From: JADJOM01 sp046327715
Lineage (GTDB): Bacteria > Gemmatimonadota > Gemmatimonadetes > Gemmatimonadales > GWC2-71-9
Length of the DNA stretch: 64,000 nt
Assembly: GCA_046327715.1 (NCBI GenBank)
Contig: JAXLXY010000002.1
Span: 186,001 to 250,000, forward strand
Reading direction: 5' to 3'
Notes under the pieces: generated by a model
Seen by the model: only the letters and a program-made list of their open reading frames with translations
What the model was told of the DNA's origin: nothing
The model's database searches: none
Shown: piece after piece, positions 43,235 through 50,869 of the stretch
Position numbering within the stretch: the first letter of the stretch is position 1
How the letters are laid out: every line of letters starts with the position of its first letter
Program-made: the position numbers and the translations under genes

Positions 43235-43842
43235 TGCAGGGCGCCATCATCGCCGGCGGTGACGCCACCCGCTACGGTGGCCAGCCCAAGGGACTGCTGC
43301 GGGTGGGCGGCGTGCGCATCCTCGACCGGCTCATCGCCGCCTTCACCGCGGCGTTCGGGACGCCGCCGTTGCTGGTGGCGAACGCCCCCGAGGCCGCGAC
43401 CTGGGCACCCGGCCTCCGAGTCGTGCCCGACCTGCGCCCGGGCCAGGGTGCCCTCGGCGGCCTGCACACCGCGGTTCTCCTGGCCCCGGCGCCGGTGGTC
43501 GTGGCCGCGTGGGACATGCCCTTCGTCACCCCCGCCCTCCTGGCCGCCCTGGCCGATGGCCTCGACCGCTGGGACGCCTGCCTCCCCGCCAGCGGCGGCC
43601 CCCGGGGCCTCGAGCCGCTCTGTGCCGCGTACGGACCTGCCGCCGGACCCGCCATCACCGCCGCCCTCGACGCCGGGGACCGCCGCGCCATCGGCTTCCA
43701 TGATGGCCTGAAAGTCGGTATCCTCTCCCCCGGGCAGGTGAGCGGCCTGGGCGATCCGGGCCGGCTGTTCTTCAACGTGAACACGGCCGAGGATCTCGCG
43801 GCGGCGGAGCAGCTGTGGCAGGCACACGCATCCTCTCGGTGA
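43234..43842 (+). CDS. mobA: Molybdenum cofactor guanylyltransferase
   Basis: Adds GMP to molybdopterin to form the guanine-dinucleotide cofactor used by DMSO-reductase-family enzymes. 202 residues with the nucleotidyltransferase start GAIIAGGDATRYGGQPKGLL (a variant of LAGGxSxRMGxxK), GLHTAVLLAPAPVVVAAWDMPFV (the metal Asp), and the C-terminal FFNVNTAEDLAAAE. The usual RMG is RYG. Followed by mobB (28-base overlap) and moeA. Confidence 0.88.
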   Translation: MQGAIIAGGDATRYGGQPKGLLRVGGVRILDRLIAAFTAAFGTPPLLVANAPEAATWAPGLRVVPDLRPGQGALGGLHTAVLLAPAPVVVAAWDMPFVTPALLAALADGLDRWDACLPASGGPRGLEPLCAAYGPAAGPAITAALDAGDRRAIGFHDGLKVGILSPGQVSGLGDPGRLFFNVNTAEDLAAAEQLWQAHASSR

Positions 43843-44225
43843 TCGGCAGGAAGGGCGCCGGCAAGAGCACGCTCATCGCGGCGCTCGTCTCGGAGTTCGG
43901 GCGCAAGGGCCGGAAGGTCGCGCACGTGACCCCCGCCGCCGGCAGCCGGAACCCCATCGGCGACGCGCTCAGCGCCGGCCTCGGCGCGGACCTGATCCTG
44001 GTCGAAGGCAGCGAGCAGGCCCGGCTGCCCAAGATCGAGGTGCACCGCCTCGAGGCCGCGAAGCAGCCACTCTTCACCGCGACCGATCCCCACGCGGCCG
44101 AGTGGGTGGCCATCGTCACCGACGACGACAAGCTCCAGGCCCCCTGCCCCGTGCTCCGCTTCCGTGACACGATGTGGCTCCAGCTCCTGGCGAACCTGGC
44201 ATGGGAGAAAGCCCTGGTCCCTTGA
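43815..44225 (+). CDS. mobB: MobB-like GTP-binding protein, shortened
   Basis: 136 residues from a GTG start inside the end of mobA. P-loop GRKGAGKSTLIAALVSEF near 11-28 is clear, then KVAHVTP, GLGADLILVEGSEQARLPKIEVHR and FTATDP, the Walker B-like and substrate segments. Typical MobB is about 165-175 residues with a D..GKDS.R..AGA switch region after the first beta-strand; here only SRNPIGDALSAG separates the strands, so roughly 30-40 residues seem missing. Frame and codon use are intact, so this looks like an evolved short form, not a recent lesion. Confidence 0.78.
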   Translation: MAGTRILSVIGRKGAGKSTLIAALVSEFGRKGRKVAHVTPAAGSRNPIGDALSAGLGADLILVEGSEQARLPKIEVHRLEAAKQPLFTATDPHAAEWVAIVTDDDKLQAPCPVLRFRDTMWLQLLANLAWEKALVP

Positions 44226-45481
44226 CCGCCCCGCTCGCCCCGCGCGAAGCGGCCGGTCGGATCCTCGCCTCCCTCCGCCGCCAGCCCGCCCTGCGGGTCC
44301 CGCTCGACGACGCCCTGGGCGCCGTGCTCGCCGAGACCATCGTCAGTCCCCTCGACATCCCCGCCTGGCCCAACTCCGCGATGGACGGCTACGCCGCCCG
44401 CGGCGATGACGTGCGCGGCGCCCGCGCCGACGCCCCGCGCCGGCTCACGGTCCTCGAGGTGATCGCCGCCGGCGCCTTCCCCACCCGCGCCCTCGCGCCC
44501 GGCACCTGCGCGCGGATCTTCACCGGCGCGCCGGTGCCCGAGGGCGCCGACTGCGTGATCCGGCAGGAGGACACCGACCTCGGCGCGGAGACGGTGGCCA
44601 TCACCAGCGACCGTGACGCGGGGAGCAACATCCGGAAGGCGGGCGAGGACATCCGCCGGGGCGCCACTGTGCTCGAGGCCGGCGCCGAACTCGGCCCGGC
44701 CCAGCTCGGCGTGCTCGCGTCGCTCGCGGTGGCCACGCCGCTCATCTACCGCCGTCCGCGCATCGCGATCCTCGGCTCGGGCGACGAGATCGTGGACATC
44801 GACCAGCCGGACCAGATCCTGAGCGGCCGCAAGGTGGCGAGCAGCAACACCCACACCCTCGCGGCGCTGGTGCGCCAGGCGGGCGGCGAGCCGCTCAACC
44901 TCGGCATCGCCCGCGACACGCCCGAGAGCCTGCGGGCGCACCTGGCCCGCGCCGGCGAGGCCGACCTGCTGGTGACCAGCGCCGGCATCAGCGTCGGCGA
45001 CCACGACCACGTCCGCACCGTGCTGCAGGAGCTGGGCACCGAGCTCCGGTTCTGGCGGCTGCGGATGCGGCCCGGCGCCCCGGTGGGGTTCGGGCTGCTG
45101 GGGGCGCTGCCGTGGATCGGCCTCCCCGGCAATCCCGTCAGCACCATGGTGACCTTCGAGCTGTTCGTCCGGCCGGCCATCCGCTTCATGGCGGGCCGGG
45201 CGCTCCCCTTCCGCCGCACGGTCACGGTGCGCGCCGCCGAGCCGATCACGGTCGGGCCGCGGCTGCAGCACTTCCAGCGGGCGGTGGTCACCTGGCCGGA
45301 CGACGGCGCGCTCCCCGCCGCGCGGCTCACCGGCCCCCAGGGCTCGGGGATCCTGAGCTCGATGGCGCGAGCCAACGCGCTGCTCATCCTGCCTGAAGGG
45401 CAGGTCGAGACCCCCGCCGGCGCCACCCTGCAGGCCATCCTCCTCGACGACCCCGTGCACGTGGCGGCTCCACCATTCTGA
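44201..45481 (+). CDS. moeA: Molybdopterin molybdenumtransferase
   Basis: Inserts molybdate into adenylated molybdopterin. 426 residues with PAWPNSAMDGYA, FTGAPVPEGADCVIRQED, NIRKAGEDI, the MoCF-fold ILGSGDEIVD and LVTSAGISVGDHD, and LPWIGLPGNPVSTMVTFE. The ATG at 44201 overlaps mobB by 25 bases; a TTG at 44222 (TTGA overlap with the mobB stop) is an alternative start that would drop seven residues. The stop codon overlaps the CTG proposed to start the next gene. Confidence 0.94.
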   Translation: MGESPGPLTAPLAPREAAGRILASLRRQPALRVPLDDALGAVLAETIVSPLDIPAWPNSAMDGYAARGDDVRGARADAPRRLTVLEVIAAGAFPTRALAPGTCARIFTGAPVPEGADCVIRQEDTDLGAETVAITSDRDAGSNIRKAGEDIRRGATVLEAGAELGPAQLGVLASLAVATPLIYRRPRIAILGSGDEIVDIDQPDQILSGRKVASSNTHTLAALVRQAGGEPLNLGIARDTPESLRAHLARAGEADLLVTSAGISVGDHDHVRTVLQELGTELRFWRLRMRPGAPVGFGLLGALPWIGLPGNPVSTMVTFELFVRPAIRFMAGRALPFRRTVTVRAAEPITVGPRLQHFQRAVVTWPDDGALPAARLTGPQGSGILSSMARANALLILPEGQVETPAGATLQAILLDDPVHVAAPPF

Positions 45482-46620
45482 GCCCCACCGCCGGCGCGCT
45501 CTCCTGCTATGCCGTCACCGCGCCCGGCCTCGAGCCGCTCACGGCCGCCGAGCTGGCGGCCCTGGGGCTGGCCCCCGAGCCGGCGGAGCCCGGAGGCGTC
45601 GGCTTCACCGCCCCGCTCACCGGGCTGGCGCGCGCCAACCTCGAGCTCCGCACGGCCAGTCGCATCCTGGTCCGGCTCGGATCGTTCCACGCCCGGGCGC
45701 TCGGCGAGCTCGAGCGCAAGCTGGGGCTGCTGCCGTGGGGCGCGTGGCTGCCGGCCGGCACCCGGGTCCAGGCGCGGGTCAGCTGCCACAAGTCGCGGCT
45801 CTATCACCAGAAGGCCATCGCCGAGCGGGTGATCCGGGCCTCGGGGTGCACGGCGGCCGCGCCGGCCGGCCCGGACGGGGAGCCCGATCCCGACACCCAG
45901 CTCGTGGTGCTGCGGGTGCTGCGTGACGAAGTGACCGTGAGCCTCGACAGCTCCGGCACCCTGCTGCACCGCCGCGGCTACCGGCTGGAGACCGCCAAGG
46001 CACCGCTGCGCGAGACCCTGGCCGCCGCGCTGCTCCTGGCGGGCGGCTGGGATCCCGGCACCCCGCTGGTCGACCCGATGTGCGGCTCCGGGACGATTGC
46101 CATCGAGGCGGCGCTGCTGGCGCGGCGGGTCGCGCCCGGCGCGGCGCGGGCCTTTCGCTTCCGCCACTGGCTGCCCTGGGACGAGGCGGCCTGGGCCCCG
46201 CTGCTGGCGGCCGCGCGCGGGGCGGAGCGACCGCGGGCGGGCGCGGAGATCGTGGCCAGCGACCGGGACGCCGGCGCCATCCGGGCGGCGCGGGCCAACG
46301 CCGAGCGCGCCGGGGTGGCTCCCGACATCCGTTTTGTGGAGCGGTCGGTCAGTGACCTCGAGCGCCACGCGGGGCCGGGCCAGCTGGTGAGCAACCCGCC
46401 CTACGGCGTGCGGGTGAGCGAGGGGCGGGAACTACGTGACCTCTTCGCCCGGCTCGGCCAGGTGTGCCGGGAACGGGTGCCCGGCTTCGGTGTGACGCTG
46501 CTGGTCCCCGAGGCCCCCCTCGAACGGGCCACCGGCCTCTCCTTCCGCGAGCTGTTCCACACCCAGAACGGCGGCCTGCCGGTGCGGGCGATGCACGCCG
46601 CCGCCCCGCCGCAACGCTGA
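45478..46620 (+). CDS. RlmL/YpsC-like 23S rRNA guanine methyltransferase, apparent CTG start
   Basis: 380 residues if started at CTG 45478. The N-terminal THUMP-containing part is clearly coding: CYAVTAPGLEPLTAAELAALGL, RANLELRTASRILVRLG and CHKSRLYHQKAIAERV; the methyltransferase part has DPMCGSGTIAIEAALLA (SAM site), ASDRDAGAIRAARANAERAG and the catalytic SNPPYGVR. Between the previous in-frame stop (TGA 45394) and GTG 45829 there is no ATG, GTG or TTG, yet the protein similarity begins before 45520. CTG at 45478 forms a CTGA overlap with the moeA stop, mirroring ATGA and GTGA overlaps elsewhere here. ATT at 45475 is the other option. Confidence 0.82.
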   Translation: MSPTAGALSCYAVTAPGLEPLTAAELAALGLAPEPAEPGGVGFTAPLTGLARANLELRTASRILVRLGSFHARALGELERKLGLLPWGAWLPAGTRVQARVSCHKSRLYHQKAIAERVIRASGCTAAAPAGPDGEPDPDTQLVVLRVLRDEVTVSLDSSGTLLHRRGYRLETAKAPLRETLAAALLLAGGWDPGTPLVDPMCGSGTIAIEAALLARRVAPGAARAFRFRHWLPWDEAAWAPLLAAARGAERPRAGAEIVASDRDAGAIRAARANAERAGVAPDIRFVERSVSDLERHAGPGQLVSNPPYGVRVSEGRELRDLFARLGQVCRERVPGFGVTLLVPEAPLERATGLSFRELFHTQNGGLPVRAMHAAAPPQR

Positions 46621-46643
46621 ACAGCCCCCGGCGGGCGGGGCGG

Positions 46644-46672
46644 TTGACGGGCGGGGCGCCGACCCTTAGAGT
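46644..46672 (+). promoter_or_regulatory. Promoter for the Mn-riboswitch/htpX/terC transcript
   Basis: TTGACG (46644-46649), 17-base spacer, TAGAGT (46667-46672). Transcription would begin near 46679, a few bases before the riboswitch P1 helix. Confidence 0.6.
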
Positions 46673-46681
46673 TCCGCCCCT

Positions 46682-46820
46682 GAAGGGGAGTAGCTTATCC
46701 GCCTCACGGCGGACGCCCTCATCGTCAAGACTGCAGCACCGGACCGGGAGAACCGGCACCCGCTGCACGGTGATGGCAGGCAGGTGGAGCCTCTGGTCCA
46801 TCATGCAGAGCGAGACCTTC
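46682..46820 (+). ncRNA. yybP-ykoY (manganese) riboswitch aptamer
   Basis: The 5' strand GAAGGGGAGTAGC (46682-46694) and 3' strand GAGCGAGACCTTC (46808-46820) are the conserved ends of the yybP-ykoY aptamer, with GAAGG (46682-46686) pairing with CCTTC (46816-46820). The conserved inner piece TCATCGTCAAGACTG (about 46720-46734) matches the second Mn-binding strand (consensus CCGTC.A.ACTG). Downstream lies a TerC-family gene, one of the best-known targets of this class. Binding of Mn would stabilise P1. Read from consensus recall; a covariance search would confirm. Confidence 0.85.
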
Positions 46821-46879
46821 GCGGCGTCGGCGCGCACCTGGTGCGTGCCGTCAGGCCGCGGAGGTCTCGCTGATTTTTT
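46810..46879 (+). terminator. Riboswitch-controlled intrinsic terminator
   Basis: Arms 46810-46825 and 46855-46870 form a 16-base-pair stem with one U-G wobble, followed by TGA and six Ts (46874-46879). The left arm includes the 3' strand of riboswitch P1, so aptamer and terminator cannot form together: Mn-bound aptamer blocks the terminator (ON switch). The htpX ribosome-binding site GGAGGG begins at 46880. Confidence 0.8.
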
Positions 46880-46889
46880 GGAGGGTACG

Positions 46890-47729
46890 ATGAACAACCT
46901 CAAGACCGCCGTCCTCATGGCCGGCCTGATCGCCCTGCTCATGGCCGCCGGCCAGGTGCTGGGCGGGACCAACGGCCTCATCCTGGGCTCGATCCTGGGC
47001 CTGGGGATGAACTTCGCCATGTACTTCTTCTCGGACCGCATGGTGCTCCGGATGTACGGCGCGCACGTGGTGACCGAGCAGGAGGCGCCGGAGCTCTACC
47101 GCATGGTGGACCGGCTGCGGCAGCGTGCCGGGCTCCCCATGCCGGTGGTGGCGGTGGCGCCGCACGATCAGCCCAACGCCTTTGCCACCGGCCGCAGCCC
47201 CGAGAAGGCCGTGGTGGCGGTGACCACGGGGATCCTCCGCGCCATGCCGCAGGAAGAGCTCGAGGGCGTGATCGCGCACGAGCTGGCGCACATCAAGAAC
47301 CGCGACATGCTCATCAGCACCATCGCGGCGGGCATCGCCGGGATGATCGGCAACCTGCCCTGGCTGCTGATGTTCGCCGGTGGCTCGCGGGACGACGACA
47401 ACCGCCATCCCCTGGCCGAGCTGGCGCTGGTGATCCTGGCGCCGGTGGCCGCGATGCTGATCCAGTTCGCCATCTCGCGGCAGCGCGAGTTCGAGGCCGA
47501 CCGGGTGGGGGCCGAGATCCTGGGCCGCCCCCTGCCGCTGGCCCGGGCGCTCACCCGGCTCGACTACATGGCGCAGCAGATCCCCATGCAGGTGGCCCCC
47601 GCCGCGGCGCCGCTGGCGCAGGTCAATCCGCTGGCAGCCGTGGGCGGCGGCATGATGCGGCTCTTCAGCACCCATCCGCCCACCGAGGAACGCGTGGCGC
47701 GCCTCGAGGCGATGGCCGCAGGCCGCTGA
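46890..47729 (+). CDS. htpX: HtpX-family membrane zinc metalloprotease
   Basis: 279-residue M48B protease for quality control of inner-membrane proteins. Two N-terminal transmembrane helices (about 6-22 and 28-46), family motif VTEQEAPELYRMVDRLRQRAGLPMPVVAV, zinc motif HELAH (130-134), two further helices (about 143-160 and 170-188), the third-ligand segment SRQREFEADRVGAEIL, and STHPPTEERVARLE at the end. Length is typical. Preceded by an Mn riboswitch and terminator and immediately followed by terC (stop TGA abuts GTG), so the protease is predicted to rise with manganese. Confidence 0.95.
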   Translation: MNNLKTAVLMAGLIALLMAAGQVLGGTNGLILGSILGLGMNFAMYFFSDRMVLRMYGAHVVTEQEAPELYRMVDRLRQRAGLPMPVVAVAPHDQPNAFATGRSPEKAVVAVTTGILRAMPQEELEGVIAHELAHIKNRDMLISTIAAGIAGMIGNLPWLLMFAGGSRDDDNRHPLAELALVILAPVAAMLIQFAISRQREFEADRVGAEILGRPLPLARALTRLDYMAQQIPMQVAPAAAPLAQVNPLAAVGGGMMRLFSTHPPTEERVARLEAMAAGR

Positions 47730-48665
47730 GTGCCCGTCACCACCCACTCGCCCGAGGTCTGGCTCACGTTCGTCGTGGTCGTCGGCAGCCTCATGGTGCT
47801 CGACCTCGGCATCCTGAACCGCAAGTCGCATGTCCTCGGGCAGCGGGAGGCCCTGACCTGGAGCGCCAGCATCGTCGCGCTGGCGCTCCTGTTCGGGGCC
47901 TTCCTGTGGTGGGAGGTCGGGTCGAAGACGGCGCTGGAGTACTACGCCGGGTACCTGATCGAGCTCTCCCTCAGCGTCGACAACCTGTTCGTCTTCCTGA
48001 TGGTGTTCCAGTACTTCGCGGTGCCGGCGGCGCTGCAGCCGCGGGTGCTCAAGTGGGGCATCTTCGGCGCCATGCTCATGCGGGCGGTGATGATCGGCGC
48101 CGGCGCGCTGCTGCTGCAGCAGTTCACCTGGATCGTGTACGTGTTCGGCGGCGTCCTGGTCCTCACCGGCCTCAGGATGTTCCGCGGCGGTGAGGAGCGG
48201 GTGGAGCCGGAGAAGAACCCGCTGGTGCGCCTCGCGCGGAAGGTGTTCCCGGTGACGCCCGCGTACGAGGGGCAGCACTTCTTCGTGCGGAACGCGAGCG
48301 GCGCCCTGATGGCCACCCCGCTCCTGCTGGTGCTGCTGGTGGTGGAGTGGAGCGACCTGGTCTTCGCCATCGACAGCATCCCGGCGGTGTTCGCGGTGAC
48401 CCGTGACCCGTTCGTGGTCTACGCCTCGAACCTCTTCGCGATCCTCGGGCTCCGGGCGCTCTTCTTCGTGCTCGCCGGGGCGATGGACAACTTCCGCTAC
48501 CTCAAGCCCGGCGTGGCGCTGATCCTGCTCTTCGTCGGCGCCAAGATGATCGCCAGCGCCTGGATCCACCCCTCCACGGTGGTGTCGCTGGTGGTCATCG
48601 TGACCATCCTCGCCGGCGCGATCGGCCTCTCGCTGCTGCGGCCCGGGCAGGTGGACCAGGCGTAG
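47730..48665 (+). CDS. TerC-family integral membrane protein
   Basis: 311 residues, seven to nine transmembrane helices. Family motifs: LSVDNLFVFLMVFQYF and VVEWSDLVFAIDSIPAVFAVTRDPFVVYASNLFAILGLRALFF, whose acidic residues (Asp in SVDN, Glu and Asp in EWSD, Asp in AIDS) are the likely metal site. Known relatives (YkoY/YceF of Bacillus, Alx of E. coli) handle Mn export or metalation of secreted proteins. GTG start with no gap after htpX. Expression under the riboswitch upstream fits Mn handling. Confidence 0.93.
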   Translation: MPVTTHSPEVWLTFVVVVGSLMVLDLGILNRKSHVLGQREALTWSASIVALALLFGAFLWWEVGSKTALEYYAGYLIELSLSVDNLFVFLMVFQYFAVPAALQPRVLKWGIFGAMLMRAVMIGAGALLLQQFTWIVYVFGGVLVLTGLRMFRGGEERVEPEKNPLVRLARKVFPVTPAYEGQHFFVRNASGALMATPLLLVLLVVEWSDLVFAIDSIPAVFAVTRDPFVVYASNLFAILGLRALFFVLAGAMDNFRYLKPGVALILLFVGAKMIASAWIHPSTVVSLVVIVTILAGAIGLSLLRPGQVDQA

Positions 48666-48735
48666 CCCCCGGGCCCGGGTGGCACTCCCGCCGCCGGGCG
48701 CCCATCTTTCGCGGGTCCGGCCCCGCCGGCCCCTC

Positions 48736-49524
48736 ATGCCCGATCTCTTTCGCGACACCACGGTCCTGATCACCGGCGCCAGCCGCGGCATCGGCGCGGC
48801 GTTCGCGCGGCAGCTGGCCCCGCGCGGCGCGCGGCTGCTGCTGGTGGCGCGGAGCCCGCGCGGCCTCGAGCAGGTGGCCGCCGCCGCGCGGGACCTCGGC
48901 GGCCAGGCGGAGACCTTCCCCGCGGACCTCGCGGACCCCGACGCCCCGGCCCGGCTCGCGGAGGCGGTCGCGGCCCGGGGCCACGCGGTCGACCACCTCA
49001 TCAACAACGCCGGCATCGGGCCGCAGGGCCGCTTCCAGGACCGTCCCGTGGACGAGCAGCTCCCGGTGATCGACGTCAACGTCCGGGCGGTCACGGCGCT
49101 CGCGGGCCTCTTCCTGCCCGGCATGCTGGCGCGGCGGCGGGGCGGCATCCTCAACGTGGCGAGCACCGCCGCCTGGCAGGGCCTGAGCTGGCTCCCGGTG
49201 TATTCCGGCTCCAAGGCGTACGTGATCACCTGGAGCGAGGCCACCTGGGGCGGGCTCCGCGGCACCGGGGTGCGCTGCTGCTGCGTCTCGCCCGGCCCGG
49301 TGGACACGCCCTTCTTCGACGCCAACGGCATCACCGGCCGCCCGCCGCGCTGGCTGATGCAGTCGGCGGAGGCGGTGGCCGCCCGCGGCCTCCGCGCCTA
49401 CGCCCGCGACGACTGCCACGTGCTGCCCTACCTCCCCTTCCGGCTGGCGGCATGGGGCACCCGGCTGGTGCCGCGGGCACTGGCGGCGCGGCTCGGCGCC
49501 CGCTACGGCAAGCCACCCGGCTGA
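48736..49524 (+). CDS. Short-chain dehydrogenase/reductase
   Basis: 262-residue classical SDR. Cofactor loop TGASRGIG (13-20), NNAGIG, a Ser in NVASTAAWQG and the YSGSK active-site pair (Tyr/Lys four apart). An Arg in LLLVARSPRG after the second strand suggests NADP preference. The C-terminus is Arg/Pro/Ala-rich. Resembles DltE/YqjQ-type broad SDRs; substrate unknown. ATG at 48736 chosen because the fold begins ten residues later and the upstream extension is Pro/Arg-rich. Confidence 0.87.
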   Translation: MPDLFRDTTVLITGASRGIGAAFARQLAPRGARLLLVARSPRGLEQVAAAARDLGGQAETFPADLADPDAPARLAEAVAARGHAVDHLINNAGIGPQGRFQDRPVDEQLPVIDVNVRAVTALAGLFLPGMLARRRGGILNVASTAAWQGLSWLPVYSGSKAYVITWSEATWGGLRGTGVRCCCVSPGPVDTPFFDANGITGRPPRWLMQSAEAVAARGLRAYARDDCHVLPYLPFRLAAWGTRLVPRALAARLGARYGKPPG

Positions 49525-49546
49525 CCACCCTCACCCCCCTCGGACC

Positions 49547-50869
49547 ATGAGCCTCCTCGACCGGCTGGGCCTGCACCGCCGCGAGCTCCGCGCCTGGGCG
49601 ATGTACGACTGGGCCAACTCCGCGATGGTGACCACCATCGTCACCGCGGTATTCCCGATCTACTTCGTCCGCATCGCGGGCGCCGACCTCCCGCCGGCGA
49701 TGGCCACCCGCCGCCTGGCCGACATCACCACCATCGGCCTCGGCATCATCGCGGTGCTCTCCCCCATCATGGGCACCATCGCCGACCGGGCCGGCGTCAA
49801 GAAGCGGCTGCTCGGGCTCTCCCTCGGCATCGGCGTCTCGGCCGTGGCCCTGATGTACCTGATCCAGCGCGGCGACCTGCTGCTCGCGAGCGTGCTGTTC
49901 GTGGTGGCCAACATCGCCGTCAACGCCAGCTATGTCTGCTACGACTCCTTCCTGCCCCATATCGCGAGCGGGGAGGAGATGGACCGGGTGTCCACGGCCG
50001 GGTACGCGCTGGGCTACGTGGGCGGCGGGGTGCTGCTGGCGTTCAACCTCGCCTGGATCAAGATGCCGCAGTGGTTCGGGCTGCCGAGCGGCGAGGGGCT
50101 CACCCCGGCGCAGGCCACCCTGCCCACCCGGTTGGCCTTCCTCTCGGTGGCGGTGTGGTGGCTGCTGTTCTCGATCCCCCTCTTCCGCCACGTGCCCGAG
50201 CCGCCGCCCACCGGCGACGGCCGCATCCGCATCGGCCGGGCCTTCGGCGAGCTGGGCGACACCTTCCGGCAGCTCGGCAAGTTCCCGCAGGCGCTGCTGA
50301 TGCTGATCGCGTTCCTCATCTACAACGACGGCATCGGCACCATCATCCGGATGGCGACCGCCTACGGCAGCGAGATCGGCATCGGTGACGCCGACCTCAT
50401 CGCCGCGATCATGATCACCCAGTTCGTCGGCATCCCGTTCGCCTTCCTGTTCGGGAGCCTCGCGGGAAAGATCGGCGCCAAGCGCGCCATCTTCCTCGGG
50501 CTGGTGGCCTACATGGTGATCAGCATGCTCGGGTACCGGATGCAGACCGCGCGCGACTTCCTGGTGCTGGCGTTGCTGGTGGGAGTGGTGCAGGGCGGGA
50601 CGCAGGCGCTGTCGCGCTCGCTCTTCGCGAGCCTGATCCCCAAGCAGCGCTCGGCGGAGTTCTTCGGGTTCTTCGCGGTGGTGGAGAAGTTCGCCGGGAT
50701 CTTCGGGCCGTGGATCTTCGCCCGGGTGATCACGGCCACCGGCTCGAGCCGGGGCGCCATCCTGGCCGTGGTGGCGTTCTTCATCGTGGGCGGGGCGCTG
50801 CTGTACTTCGTCAAGGTGGACGAGGGCCAGGCCGCGGCCCGCGCGGCGGAGGCCGCCGAGGCGGCCTGA
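49547..50869 (+). CDS. MFS transporter, UMF1/Atg22-like
   Basis: 440-residue permease with 11-12 hydrophobic helices. It begins HRRELRAWAMYDWANSAMVTTIVTAVFPIYF, the hallmark of the UMF1 (Atg22-like) branch of the major facilitator superfamily, with ADRAGVKKRLLGLSLG in the first cytoplasmic loop and YNDGIGTIIRMATAYGSEIG at the start of the second half. Bacterial substrates of this branch are largely unknown. Converges on the four-repeat protein gene with stop codons directly adjacent (zero gap). Confidence 0.88.
   Translation: MSLLDRLGLHRRELRAWAMYDWANSAMVTTIVTAVFPIYFVRIAGADLPPAMATRRLADITTIGLGIIAVLSPIMGTIADRAGVKKRLLGLSLGIGVSAVALMYLIQRGDLLLASVLFVVANIAVNASYVCYDSFLPHIASGEEMDRVSTAGYALGYVGGGVLLAFNLAWIKMPQWFGLPSGEGLTPAQATLPTRLAFLSVAVWWLLFSIPLFRHVPEPPPTGDGRIRIGRAFGELGDTFRQLGKFPQALLMLIAFLIYNDGIGTIIRMATAYGSEIGIGDADLIAAIMITQFVGIPFAFLFGSLAGKIGAKRAIFLGLVAYMVISMLGYRMQTARDFLVLALLVGVVQGGTQALSRSLFASLIPKQRSAEFFGFFAVVEKFAGIFGPWIFARVITATGSSRGAILAVVAFFIVGGALLYFVKVDEGQAAARAAEAAEAA

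Noticed and set aside
46851..49334. Minus-strand open frame of 827 codons
   Set aside because: Antisense to htpX, terC and the SDR gene.
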